The notes beneath the pieces are model-generated. The model was given only the letters and a program-made list of their open reading frames with translations, was not told the DNA's origin and did no database searches. A program made the position numbers and the translations under genes. DNA of 32,938 nucleotides from Nemertoderma westbladi. Lineage: Eukaryota > Xenacoelomorpha > Nemertodermatida > Nemertodermatidae. The DNA lies in contig JAUCBJ010005729.1 in assembly GCA_032718475.1 (NCBI GenBank), positions 1 through 32,938 on the forward strand. The letters are read 5' to 3'. Position 1 is the first letter of the stretch, and every line of letters begins with the position of its first letter. Below are positions 1 to 9,899 of this stretch, piece by piece.

Positions 1-480
1 TCAATTACTGTGTTAACATTTATGACGTCGTATTGGTTTAAATGTATGCCCATGTATTAATTATTTGTGGTCCTACTGTATATTGCCATGTGCAGAAATT
101 ATTTTATTAATTGAACAAGTTAAATTCACAATTTAGTATTGAATCTTTAATATATTATACTAAATAAAAATATATTAATAGTATAAACAGCTATATGCCA
201 TAAATATATTGTTATATTTCATAATTAAAATTTGTTTAATAAATTATTTTGCATTTTGTAGAAATACTGATATATCTTTTAGCGTATTTACAAAAGCAAA
301 GAATAAAAAAGGTGCTTTTGTGATAATTATGCAAATAAATTTTTTATTTTAATGCAAATACTTACAGTAATATTAACCAAGTATTTTGTTAAACAGTAAA
401 ATTTAGTTTTCATTCTTTGATATTTTATTTTTTTGTTGGTTTTAAATAAAATTTGAAATATTTTTGGTACTAAACAAGAT

Positions 481-527
481 CCCCAATGTCCCGTCAACAC
501 CTTGGGTTGACGAGAGGGACATTGGGG
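481..527. repeat. Two-part perfect hairpin
   Basis: The arms CCCCAATGTCCC (481-492) and GGGACATTGGGG (516-527) are perfect inverted complements. Inside them, GTCAAC (493-498) pairs with GTTGAC (506-511), leaving a 7-nt loop and a 4-nt bulge (512-515). That gives 18 pairs in 47 nt, within otherwise AT-rich DNA. It could be a MITE relic, a structured RNA or a cruciform. No gene is attached to it. Confidence 0.75.
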
Positions 528-550
528 CTAATCTCTAATAAGGAATTCTA

Positions 551-567
551 CCCCCCCCCCCCCCCCC
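551..567 (+). repeat. Poly-C run (17)
   Basis: An uninterrupted run of 17 C on the plus strand. It is one of five long C runs in the window, all with C on this strand. Homopolymer length is the least reliable part of an assembly. Confidence 0.9.
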
Positions 568-1342
568 TCCTTACTTTCGGACTAACAATTAGTAAATTGT
601 GGATTTCAGTTTCCAACAATTCCATTTAAATCGCACTCTTATATGAACAGAACTTCACAGTCTAGTCCAATATCAAAATAGTTTGTGAATTCGAATTGTT
701 TGTGAAACATATATGTTTCATCATAATATTAATTTTTTTACAGCTTTGATATTATACTGACATCGTAGATGTTACTGAAAGATGGCACAGCCGAATTTTA
801 TTTAGTAGGTATAGGCCCTAGCCAGCAAACTTGTGGTGCTGTATGTTGGTACAGTACATTAATAGTTGTTATGGGTAAAATTAATTATTGCGTAATTTCA
901 GAACAGTATACAATAATGTTAATAACCTACTGTATTAGGTTTATGATGTTTGGGATGCATATTTGGTGTACAGAATCGATAATGGATATTCCCTGTGTTC
1001 CTATTAAAGTACTGATAATGTAATAATATATATGATTATTGCTTATTTGTTTTTTTTAATAATATAAATAAGATATTAATTATTATAAAACAAATAATCT
1101 TAATGATGAAATTATTAAGAGTTAATTAAGACACCGCAAACTGACGTTACAAGGCAGGAAATTTGAGACTACTACTAAGACAAACACAGTAACATGGACT
1201 GGCAGACATGAGTGTGGTTCTATGTACTAATACAGTAATGCGATATTTGCGTAAGTATTTAGGGAGTATCAAGAGAGGTGGGAGAGGCTGATTTTCCTCT
1301 ATTGCTGCTGGCTTTTCTATTCCTCCGTTTCTATACCGACCA

Positions 1343-1362
1343 CCCCCCCCCCCCCCCCCCCC
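1343..1362 (+). repeat. Poly-C run (20)
   Basis: Twenty C in a row inside a pyrimidine-rich tract (about 1296-1400). Confidence 0.9.
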
Positions 1363-1474
1363 TCCTCTCTGTCTACCACCCTCCCTCCCCTAGCACCCGC
1401 ACCCCTTGTACTCTCTAATTCAGTGGATTCCTCACTTCCATTCTGCGATTTGGAGTCAGCCTATCGCATTCCCA

Positions 1475-1495
1475 ACTGCGATTCCCAATCGCAGT
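1475..1495. repeat. 9-bp perfect hairpin, 3-nt loop
   Basis: ACTGCGATT (1475-1483), loop CCC, AATCGCAGT (1487-1495). Related words (TGCGATT, TCGCATTCCC) occur within the preceding 40 nt, so this may be the end of a small degraded repeat. Confidence 0.7.
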
Positions 1496-2426
1496 CTCGG
1501 CTACATTGTTTGCACAACTACCTCCAGAGAACCAGTATGTATTTGGCCATTTAGTTGTATCGGTATCGACCACCCTTCCTCTATAGCCGGGGCCAGGCAT
1601 TGTTTGTCTTTATTATAAGCTGTAGTAGACCGTAGACCTCAAGTAAATATTACTTATTCCCCTTGTTTGTGATGTTTACTTGGTTAACACTATCACTATT
1701 TAATTGAAATTATTAGTAAAGTGACATGCCGACTTTAGGGCGTTTGTATACATCATGATAATTATTAACACTAATACGTACATGTGTGCTACATTTTGTA
1801 GTCCGAAATGTTTCAGCATCAAGTTTGTTAAAGAAATTTTGGAATTAATACTCCAGGCGCCATCTATCCCTAGATTAAGGCATTAAATATATGCTTAAAC
1901 ATTCCTATGACCATAAATGTCTATTTATACACCACTGAGAATAGAAAACCTCCAAAGGTACATGTCAACTACAAAATGTAGTCTTGAGTTCTCCATATAA
2001 TCACATATGAAATTGTTGTTATAGAGTGAGGGGTTGTGTTCAATATGATGCAGAAACAGGTTATATACAGTCAGTAAAGTAATATTGATGTTTTAGGTAA
2101 GAGCTACACATTCATGCTACACAACAACACTCAATAGCTAATTCTGAGGCACCTGCCCATCTGAAAAATTATCTTATTGGCGATTTCCCCAACCATAAAT
2201 TTAATCAAAGTCAATTTTGATTGGGTCTTTACATTATTACAATTACAATAAGAATTATTACTTGACAAAACGAAATCATACTGTATATGTCAGTCAGTAA
2301 GTCTGCAACATCATTGTGTAGGTTGTACGTTTTATTATTTTATTTCTATATGTACGTACCCACCCGCTTTCCATAAATGTCCAGAGTTTGGCGTACAGTA
2401 GTTTAGAACATCATATAATATTTGGC

Positions 2427-3085
2427 GAAGATGTTCATGATGGCAGTGAAGGTTCATCTGATGAAGCAAGTGAAGGGGAAGAAAATATATTATTGAGGAA
2501 AGTGAAAATGACTGTGATTCAAACATTGATAATATTTCAGGTTTATTGAGTGTTAGTGATTTTGAACTTGAGATCGAGAGCAGCTGTAGTGGTGGTAGTG
2601 ATAGTGAGTCTGATTCAGGAGAATCTATATCCACATTACCAGGCACAAATGAAAATATCATTTTATCACGTTCTGGTGATGAGTATGTTGAATCAGAACC
2701 CAAACCAAGAAAGAAATCACGGATAGATATTGTCAGAGTTGTACCTAGAGTTTTACAAAACCCAATAACGGAACTTGATAGTTTTTTTATGTTTTTTACA
2801 ATATAAATTATTTACATCATATTGCGTGAGACCAATAGAAAATGTCGAATCCTAGGTGAAAAACTTGGAAAAACATTCATTCAGTTTTCATTTGTTGAGC
2901 TAAAAGCGAGCCTGGCTGTACTGATAATGACAGGAGTATATAAAAGCGCACATCAAAACATTCAAGAGCTCTGGCATCCGATTGATGGACCACCATTCTT
3001 TAAAGCTACTCTTGGCTTTCAACGATTCAAATTTCTAATTCGCTGTCTACGATTTGATAATATTCTTACAAGAATTGTGAATTAA
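2427..3085 (+). pseudogene. piggyBac-type transposase, 5' part, broken
   Basis: A remnant of a piggyBac (DDE_Tnp_1_7) cut-and-paste transposase. It begins with the acidic Ser/Asp/Glu-rich N-terminus usual for the family (about 2427-2700). A basic patch follows (PKPRKKSR) and then the start of the conserved domain. At 2822-3085 the residues RETNRK, the LxxLIMTGVYKS helix, the LW element, the RFKFLIRCLRFDN stretch and a terminal TR match the family's N-terminal catalytic region. Damage is clear: a frameshift inside the acidic region near 2485-2495, a TAA at 2804-2806 in frame between the two halves, and loss of everything after the TR, including the catalytic aspartates. I found no TTAA-flanked terminal repeats. 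Family assignment is from motif recall, not a search. Confidence 0.72.
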
Positions 3086-3562
3086 TAGTCATTTATTGTT
3101 TTGGTTAGAATAATTACCGGTAGTCACTGTAACCTGCTCCTTTCCCCTTAAATATCAGGAACCAACGATATGGATGGGCTGTGCCAGTTTTGTTAGGCGA
3201 TCTCTAATATCTTCTGTATGTTTAAAGTAGTCTATTTGGGAGAAATATGTGATAAATCACCCTGATCATGATCTGCAGATCTGAAAACAACATTGTGTTC
3301 AGTTCAGGATGACAGTCTGCAGTCTGGCGCTGCCTGGTTAGACAGTTAAATAAATGCAAATTTAATTTAGTTTTAATTTAGTTTTACAGCTCAAATGAAC
3401 CATATAGGCCTATTGAAATTACTTAGTAAATACAATTGACATACATGACTACAAATTGTAGCACACATATACCATTTAGTAAAGACCACAAGTCTGTACC
3501 GATTAGTGTTAAAACGACAAGGAGTTTCATCGCCCAATAAACACTTCAATATACATTATCAG
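3086..3562. other. Intergenic, no gene seen
   Basis: Mixed AT-rich sequence following the piggyBac break. No continuation of the transposase is visible in any frame. It contains one of five copies of the 8-mer TACCGGTA (3115-3122). Confidence 0.5.
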
Positions 3563-3877
3563 TCAACTATTTAATTGGCCAGTATTTATATCATGCACTG
3601 AAGCACGACTAGCACTATGCTTATCACTGTTATTATATACACTAGGCGTGTTGCCAAAAACAGAGTAATTTATACTCATGCTTTCTAGATAATAATCACT
3701 TGGCATACTGCTCTTTCCATTATTATTGTTAGAAGCAGTATATCTATCAATATACAACACTGGCGTTGGGGTTTCTCTGCTTGTAGTAGTACGACTTCCA
3801 CTACCGGTAATGTTACTTTCACTAGGTACCGTCACAGTAGATAAATTATTACAGATACCGGTAGATAATAGTTGTCG
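3563..3877 (-). CDS. Unassigned Ser/Thr/Asn-rich open frame (possible last exon)
   Basis: An open minus-strand frame of about 104 codons, bounded upstream by an in-frame TGA at 3878-3880. No convincing ATG start is present, so if coding it is more likely an exon or fragment than a whole gene. The translation is rich in Ser, Thr, Asn and Tyr (for example ASNNNNGKSS and a tail ending NTGQLNS), as in disordered cytoplasmic tails. On the minus strand the sequence CTAG just inside the frame (at about 3822-3825) could serve as a splice acceptor. No family recognised and no polyadenylation signal seen directly downstream. It could equally be a chance frame in low-complexity DNA. Confidence 0.25.
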   Translation of the reverse strand, partial: RQLLSTGICNNLSTVTVPSESNITGSGSRTTTSRETPTPVLYIDRYTASNNNNGKSSMPSDYYLESMSINYSVFGNTPSVYNNSDKHSASRASVHDINTGQLNS

Positions 3878-3880
3878 TCA

Positions 3881-4432
3881 ATACTAGTTAATAATAAAAA
3901 AAACTTGGTTGCGCTTAAAACCCTAAGGCTTTTACAGTTTTGAATCTAATCACATGAAAGTTTTTTTTATATGATGGATCAAAGATGGGGCAACATAACT
4001 CTCAGGCGAAATTTTGTGAAAATAATTATGTATCGCTAGGTGTCGCTGTAAATTTATGCTCATTTTTTAGGTTTGTTATAAATAGTATTAAATTTTATTA
4101 CAAAAAAATTTCAAAAAGTTGTCTGATACTATTATACAGGGAAGCTGGCTATGTAGATACCTACAGAAATTTTCAGACTAATTGCTCATAAATTGTAGAA
4201 GTAGTGGGGTTTTGAATTTGACAATTTCATAAAAAAAATATTTGGAGATAATCGACCTTTCATTATACATAGTAATAGTAATTTCAATAGGAATCCCTAA
4301 ATGGAAATTATTATAACTTGAAAACTAAAAGAGCTATTAATTAGCGGTTTTCAGATTTGTAAACACCATTTGATCGTGCATAGTAATAGACCATAAAAAT
4401 AATTTCGACATATTTCGGACCAAAATGGTGTA
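3881..4432. other. AT-rich intergenic, no gene seen
   Basis: The 68-codon frame at 3985-4191(+) shows no recognisable features. The rest is A/T-rich with several short poly-A and poly-T runs. Confidence 0.5.
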
Positions 4433-4455
4433 CCCCCCCCCCCCCCCCCCCCCCC
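4433..4455 (+). repeat. Poly-C run (23)
   Basis: Twenty-three C preceded by TGGTGTA. The run at 13637 is preceded by the similar TTGTGTA. It lies directly 3' of the stop codon of the minus-strand ORF 4456-5046. Confidence 0.9.
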
Positions 4456-5046
4456 TTAATTAAATAAATAATTGTTTAAATAACTTGCCCGTTTGGATTC
4501 GCCTATGTTCATGTGTTGATAAAAGAATGAGGACAATGTTTTAACATCACAATACTTAGCAGCATATATGTTAATTCGAAATTTCTTTTCACCTTCTTCC
4601 CCAAAGATTGAAAGCCCACCGCCATATTGTCTTCTTCTAATACTTGATCTAAATGATCTAAATGATCTATCAAATCGTTTGGTGCGATAAACCGTGATAG
4701 GGAATTTACGCAAAGAAAATAACCACCCGACAAATTCTGACTTTGTTTCAAACTTGAACATGCTTGTCATGATGCTAGCCATTTCTTTTTTTAAGTTTTT
4801 CTCTAAAAACGCATCAGGCACAAATTTGTTTTTACTCTCGTAACCGGAAGCATCATAATAGTCTTCTATCAGATCGGGGGAGAATACAAAGAATACCGAG
4901 CCATACAGATTGTTCATTAGTTGTCCCTGAACCCGACATGCAGTTGTGAATCTTTCGCAGAAACTACCAGATATATTGGTATTAATGTGTTTGGTAGTTA
5001 CTGATGGAAGAAGGCGTATACCCTCTTTCTTTTTTATATGAGGCAT
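4456..5046 (-). CDS. Unassigned 196-aa protein, possible intronless gene
   Basis: A complete ATG-to-TAA minus-strand frame of 196 codons in a part of the window otherwise dense with stops, which argues for coding. I do not recognise a family. What can be seen: a basic start (MPHIKKKEG), an aromatic and acidic middle (about residues 48-80, with FFVFSPDL), a stretch with GWLF near residue 107, a strongly basic Arg/Phe/Ser segment near residues 122-138 containing a duplicated 9-nt element, a Gly-rich turn (QYGGGLSIFGEEGE) and a C-terminal part with KYCD and FFYQHMN. There is no signal peptide, transmembrane segment or clear catalytic motif. The stop codon sits beside a 23-nt poly-C run. It could be a lineage-specific gene, a fragment of an unknown mobile element, or an old viral relic; nothing here decides between them. 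Confidence 0.5.
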   Translation of the reverse strand: MPHIKKKEGIRLLPSVTTKHINTNISGSFCERFTTACRVQGQLMNNLYGSVFFVFSPDLIEDYYDASGYESKNKFVPDAFLEKNLKKEMASIMTSMFKFETKSEFVGWLFSLRKFPITVYRTKRFDRSFRSFRSSIRRRQYGGGLSIFGEEGEKKFRINIYAAKYCDVKTLSSFFYQHMNIGESKRASYLNNYLFN

Positions 5047-5217
5047 TTTGCATCGAGTATAATTTAATACAATAATTTACATTTACATATGATAAGTCCA
5101 GTAGAATCTTCCCTACATACCAGAATTAAGAATCAACTGAATCGTTGCTTTGTTTTCATCTAATTATCGATACGAGTTATTATTAATTCTTCCAATATGT
5201 AAACCTAACAGGTACAA
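5047..5217. other. Short intergenic gap
   Basis: AT-rich spacer between the 196-aa ORF and LINE copy A. It contains TATA-like sequence just upstream of the minus-strand ATG, too close to be a normal TATA box. Nothing else is seen. Confidence 0.4.
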
Positions 5218-6440
5218 CTAGGATCGGCATGCTGCATTGCAGCTGGGGTTTTAAGAATGCTGTGCCGGCTTCTCGACAAAATTGTGCTGCCACAACTCCC
5301 TATCACCCATGACATTTGCTAGATCATCCGCATCTTCAAGCCTGTGTCCTTTAAGATGCGTCTCAAGAAAGTCATGGGCTGCCCACCATGTTTATTCACT
5401 CCATGAGGCTGCGAAAGCACAAGATTATGGACTGGCTGGTCCTCACGGCGAAAGCAATGTAGGCGGCTTTGTTCTAATTTTCAAGCTTGGGGGAACTAAT
5501 GAGACACATCCAATGTTATATAGTGTCTGGTTGGAGATGTGTGCATTGTACTTGACACAGTGAACTCGGCCGCATCGAAGCATTCTTGTGAATATGCCAT
5601 CCAGAGAGTTGGTGTTTTCAGCAGTTAGAGCGCAGCATGGATTCCATAGAGTAGTACTGGAACTACTGCTACTCTAATAAATCAGACCTTAAGTGTCCGA
5701 TTAATTCTCTGTTACTTCCAAATCCTGGAAAGCTTATTCAAGGCTGCCCATGCCCTTCCTTTACGTATTCGAAGGTCCTCACCTGACTTCCGGATCCATG
5801 TTTCCACGTAACAGAAGTCGTCCACATGATCAAGCATACAATCCTTTGAGCTTATGCTCATCCGGTCAGAGACTTGCTGAGGACTTTCAAAGTTAACTGT
5901 CAAAATTTTGTTATGTTTCGAGTTAATAAAAAGACCAACACTAGTAGCAGCCTGTTCTAATCAGCTGAGGAGCCATTGGGCTCCCTCTAGTGATTCTGAT
6001 AGTACTACTAAGTCATCAGCTAAGTCTAGATCAGTTAGGTACTTGGCAGGATTTCCTCGACTTCTGGTGTCTGTAGGTAAGTTACTATCACCCCATCATC
6101 AATATGATGATCTAAGGACATGCGTAGAACATAGTCAACAACAATATACCGCAATAACCACATTAGCTTTGCAGCAATCCAGATCAATGATATTCCTCGA
6201 AAAGAACCAAAGAGTGTTAGGTTGTTCTTCTTGGGAACTGGCACCAATTTATTTGTTTTCATTTCTTGTGGGACTCTTCTTGTTCGGTACATGTCTACTA
6301 TGATGGGATAGATGAGCTTTAAACACTCAGGTATTTTAAAGACCTCAGGGGAACACCATCTACTCCACTGACACGATTGGTCTTAATGCTGTTGGCAGCT
6401 TAACAGCTAAGTGCTGAAGTATTTACTACTGTAAAGCCCG
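5218..6440 (-). mobile_element. APE-type LINE, copy A (5'-truncated, internally deleted)
   Basis: A minus-strand copy of the same family as 7619-9706 and 10810-13332. Its 3' end (about 5218) carries the family's terminal sequence with the CAGCTGCAATGCAGC palindrome and GATCCTAGT. The C-terminal domain lies at about 5281-5903 (SDRMSISSKD, AWAALNKLSRIWK). RT sequence lies at about 6000-6440: a start of type SGVDGVP, VPQEMKTNKLVPVPKK, FRGISLIWIAAKL, then a jump to VVDYVLRMSLDHH. The jump removes about 390 bp compared with copy B, including RT motif A. The catalytic C motif reads LADD here, so both aspartates survive. In-frame stops and shifts are numerous. The 5' limit is approximate because similarity fades around 6440-6480. 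Confidence 0.85.
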
Positions 6441-6513
6441 GTTCACAGATACTCTTTTCAGTGGCAGTGTGGTGGTTTTATGTCGCAGCGTTCATTAAGA
6501 TTGTTTTGCCAAC

Positions 6514-7283
6514 TCAGGAGCACCAACAAGCCGAGCAAACGTTGACGTGTTGATGTGATGGCTGGTTCATGTGTTTGCCGCAAATACGCTGTCCGGAAGA
6601 GTCTACCTTTTTATGGCAGGTAAACCCCGATTTCTCACCATTGTGGATGAGACGTACCAGATTGCGGTAAATCTCATCCAGGTGGTCTCTGTCTCGTATG
6701 AGACCCTCAACAAGGAACTCCTCAATCTCATCCTTTATAGTAAGGAATGTCTGTTCAGAGGCTCTGATGCGGAGAGATACCTCTGATCAGACTCTTTCTC
6801 GGCATTCTTTACTGATGTGGTACATTCCCTTTGGTGTCCTGGAACTCCCAAGTGTACCACATATCGTCAACCTCACCAAGAGGTTGCTCAGCTGAGTATC
6901 TTATGTAATTAATATGATAAGATCCAGCTGATTGGAAGGACCAGAGGATCTGGATCATGGTTGTCTGGTGGATCGATTCTGCTATCTTACGAGTGTAAGT
7001 TTCCCCAACACAGGGAAGTCTGTTATCTAAGATATGTAATGTTGGCGGTGTTTCTCAACAATACTTTCTACCTGGTGAAATATAGGCATGATACCGTAGT
7101 GGCTGTCCATCGAGAAGGAGTGAGTTTACAAATATGTAGGCTCACCCTGTCCGCTTGCCAATTCAATTACCCGGGTGTTACTGTCAGTAACATCCAGGTT
7201 CAATAGCCCTGTCTGGTTACCTTTGGGTAGTGTTCTAGCAAAATTAAGAACATCCTCCCAGCCGCGGTTAGAAACAAATCTAA
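6514..7283 (-). pseudogene. Unidentified decayed coding-like sequence, antisense
   Basis: The minus strand holds consecutive open stretches that read like protein but match nothing I know. One, at 6514-6786, is 90 codons with the helical, charged run IKDEIEEFLVEGLIRDRDHL. It continues upstream, past a TGA at 6787-6789, for about 37 more codons. A second, at about 7115-7283, contains NRGWEDVLNFARTLPKG and LLNLDVTDSNTRVIELASG, then a TAA. That second stretch has splice-like borders on the minus strand: a CTTTAG acceptor near 7278 and a G|GTGAGC donor near 7160. LDVTD is a common motif of short-chain dehydrogenases, but no glycine-rich nucleotide loop is visible. This may be host exon debris caught between two LINE copies, or a third unrelated element. 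Confidence 0.3.
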
Positions 7284-7332
7284 AGTCCGAATTTGTTAAT
7301 AAATTAATTGGTTAATAATGCATCGAAAATAA

Positions 7333-7626
7333 ATTGCAAGTAGCGGGGGTTGGTGGAGGTTAGAAGGTCTTAGTTTTAAACCCGCACTTGCAATTGTTTA
7401 CTTAAAATTTCAAACAACAACATTTTCCGGGCGCTGGAATTACCCCAAAGGGGATGAGGTATGGCATCCGGAATTGAGCCATCCTCCATTAATTGTCAAA
7501 AATATTGACGGGAAAAGAATAGACTCGGGGTACATTGACGAAACGGACTTAATTAGTGCAGTGGCTACAAGATTTTCAAGCCATCTCCTAAATGATGCTG
7601 GTCTATCAACTGGTGGTCAACAATGA
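7333..7626 (+). CDS. Unassigned ATG-less open frame (97 codons)
   Basis: A plus-strand frame runs from just after a TAA (7330-7332) to a TGA at 7624-7626 with no early ATG. It includes FSGRWNYPKGDEVWHPELSH, then IVKNIDGKRIDSGYIDETD and a C-terminal SAVATRFSSHLLNDAG. Residue composition looks like folded protein rather than random AT-rich translation. No family recognised. It ends at the junction with LINE copy B, so that insertion may have cut it. It could be an exon or part of another transposon. Confidence 0.3.
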   Translation: MASSGGWWRLEGLSFKPALAIVYLKFQTTTFSGRWNYPKGDEVWHPELSHPPLIVKNIDGKRIDSGYIDETDLISAVATRFSSHLLNDAGLSTGGQQ

Positions 7627-9706
7627 CCTACATCGCCCTGGGTCTACAGCGATAGTGCATCGAAATTCCGTGCATCTTCAGAATTTTATCTCTGGAAATG
7701 GATTGTTTTCGGTTGGAACCCAGCGAACTGGAAAGCTATGGACTCATAGTGGACCCAGTGGTCACAAGTCCCAGATAGACCATATTCTGTTTCGTAGGAA
7801 GTTCAGGAGCTCTATACAAGACTGTAATGCATTTACACTACATCCCTTCTTCAGTGATCACCGCAAGGAATGCAGGCTGTTTCTATCTAGGTCCCTGAAC
7901 AGGCAGTACTCTGATAATCTACAGGAGCTTATAAACCAGGAGGATGCCATCAATGATGCCGATGACAGTAGGAAGTCATCCCAGGCATGGAAATCGATCA
8001 ACTTGCTTACTGGGCGGAAACGCGAACCAACCACCAAGGATAAGTCAGAATCACCAGCCGATTGCCTCAATGGTTGGAAGGCCCACTTTGAAAAGCTCCT
8101 CAATAATGACAGGGTATTTCCCGATAACTTCTTTGAAGTAAAAGTGTCTGAGTCTGTACTCCCAGATATTCCCATTGGCGATATCTCCTTTGCAGAAGTG
8201 GATGCTGCTGCAAAGAGCTTTAATACAAGTCGTGCCATTGGAGTAGATGGTGTCCCCCCTGAGGTCTTTAAAATACCTGAGTGTCTAAAGCTCATTTATC
8301 CCATCATAGTAGACATGTACCGTACAACAAGAGTCCCACAAGAAATGAAAACAAATAAGTTGGTACAAGTTCCACAGAAGGGTAACCTAACACTCTATGG
8401 TTCTTTTCGGGGAATCTCATTGATATCGATTGCTGCAAAGCTGTACAATAGAATTCTATTAAATCGCATCAGGGATCCCATTGAGAGACTGCTCCGTGGA
8501 AATCAGAATGGGTTCCATAAAGGTCGTGGGACCATGGAGCCCATTTTGGCACTTAGAAGGATAATTGAAGAGTTATCAAAAAAAAAGACAGGCATGTGTC
8601 TATTATCTTTGCTGGCTTCTTCAAGGCCTTTGATTCAGTCTCTCGCTCACGTATGTTCAGCATACTTTCATTATATGGGATTCCTGATGAAATTATTGCA
8701 GAAATCAGATCAGTATACGATGGTTCGACAACATTTGTGTCTACTGTTGACGGTGTCACAAAACCATTTGAAGTGTTTGGGGAGTCCTCAAGGGAGACAC
8801 ACTTGCGTCATTCTTGTTCATAATGTGGTTGACTATGTTCTATGCATGTTCTTAGATCATCATAATGATGATGGGGCGAATGGTAACTCCATCGAATGGC
8901 TCCTGAAGCTCCAGAATTCGAGGAAATCCTGCCAAGTACCTAACAGGTCTAGACTTTGCTGATGAATTAGGAGTAATCTCAGAATCATTACAGGGAGCCC
9001 AACGGCTCCTCAGGTCATTAGAACAGGCTGCTTCTAGTTTTGGTCTTTTTATTAACTCCAAAACGACCACAGTTTTGACAGTTAACTTTGAAAGTACTCA
9101 GCAAGTCTCTGACCGGATGAGCATAAGCTCAAAGGATAGTATGCTTGAGCATGTGGATCACTTCTGTTGTTACCCGGGATCATGGATCCGGAAGTCAGGT
9201 GAGGATGTAATGAAATGACATGGGCAGCCTTAAATAGGCTTTCCAGGATTTAAAAATCACCGAGAATTAATCGGAAACTTAAGGTCCGATTATTTAGAGC
9301 AGCAGTAGTTCCAGTACTCCTCTATGGGAGTCCATGCTGGGCTCTAACTGCTGAGGACACCAAATCTCTGGATGGCACTTTCACTATAATTATACGCTGG
9401 GTTCACTGTATCAAGTGCAATGCACCAATCTCCAACCATATTAACATTGGAGGTGTCTCATGGTTCCCCCAAGCTTGACACTAGAACAAAGTCGCCTCCG
9501 CTTTGCAGGACATTGCTTTTGTCGTGAAGACCAGCCAGTGCATAATCTTGTCCTTTGACGGCCTCATGGAGTGAATAAGCATGGTGGACAGCCCATGACT
9601 TTCTTGAGACGCATCTTAAAGTACACTGGCCTTGAAGATGCGGATGATCTAGCAAATGTCAAGGGTTGTGGCGGTGCAATTTTGTCGACAAACCGGCACA
9701 GCATTC
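7619..9706 (+). mobile_element. APE-type LINE, copy B (RT-bearing, frameshifted)
   Basis: Similarity to copy C starts at about 7619 (counterpart about 11625). The 5' half of the endonuclease is therefore missing, and only its C-terminal part remains (FISGNGLF, SGHKSQIDHILF, then SDHR at about 7858). About 345 bp after SDHR are deleted relative to copy C, joining SDHR almost directly to the SLNRQYS stretch. The RT domain follows: GVDGVPPEVFK, FRGISLISIAAKLYNRILLN, NQNGFHKGRGT. A shift at about 8590 next to a run of A moves motif A (FFKAFDSVSR) into another frame. Another shift near 8770-8825 affects GVLKGDTLASFLF. The catalytic C motif at about 8953-8967 reads FADE instead of FADD, and more breaks follow in the C-terminal domain. 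The last ~45 nt of the family are missing: the copy stops inside an AT microsatellite. Confidence 0.88.
7841..8962 (+). pseudogene. LINE copy B ORF: endonuclease end plus start of RT
   Basis: The longest surviving frame of copy B (456 codons if opened at 7592, of which only the part after about 7640 belongs to the LINE). It joins the last endonuclease motif (SDH) to the RT fingers and palm entry (RT motifs 0-2). After the A-run at 8580-8588 the frame is wrong: residues from MCLLSLLASS onward are out-of-frame LINE. The true RT continues at 8596-8823 in the next frame with AFDSVSRSRM and YGIPDEIIAEI. No functional polymerase can be made from this copy. Confidence 0.7.
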
Positions 9707-9842
9707 ATAATATGTAATATATATAATAATATTTTAAGAATTCAAAAAGTGATATTATATATATTATATAATAATATAATATAATATAATATAATATAAT
9801 ATATTTTATTTTATTATATTTATTTTATATTATATTATTATA
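9707..9842. repeat. AT microsatellite, ATAAT/TATAT type
   Basis: The clearest part (about 9766-9805) is a 5-bp ATAAT repeat. It is followed by TTTTATT and TATTATAT variants. It directly replaces the missing 3' end of LINE copy B. Confidence 0.85.
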
Positions 9843-9899
9843 CTAAAACAACTTGATCTCACACCCTACAGTCATATTCCCTAACTTTCTTTACTTAAT

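Larger units (their letters stand above)
1..2420. other. AT-rich intergenic DNA, no gene recognised
   Basis: Long A/T-rich stretches with only short open frames. The frames at 769-1023(+) and 1406-1618 (open on both strands) have no domain, motif or composition that suggests a protein. The slightly more GC-balanced patch at about 1380-1620 contains a perfect hairpin, listed separately. Two poly-C runs and one other hairpin are also listed separately. Confidence 0.6.

Noticed and set aside
769-1023. 84-codon ORF as a gene
   Set aside because: Composition follows AT-rich DNA; no motif and no support from context.
3140-3152. piggyBac terminal repeat at CCCCTTAA
   Set aside because: The family's ends read TTAA followed by CCC (or GGG before TTAA). 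Here the order is reversed and no partner end exists.
5282-6303. Plus-strand ORFs of 93 and 131 codons
   Set aside because: They are antisense shadows of LINE copy A, which is coded on the minus strand.
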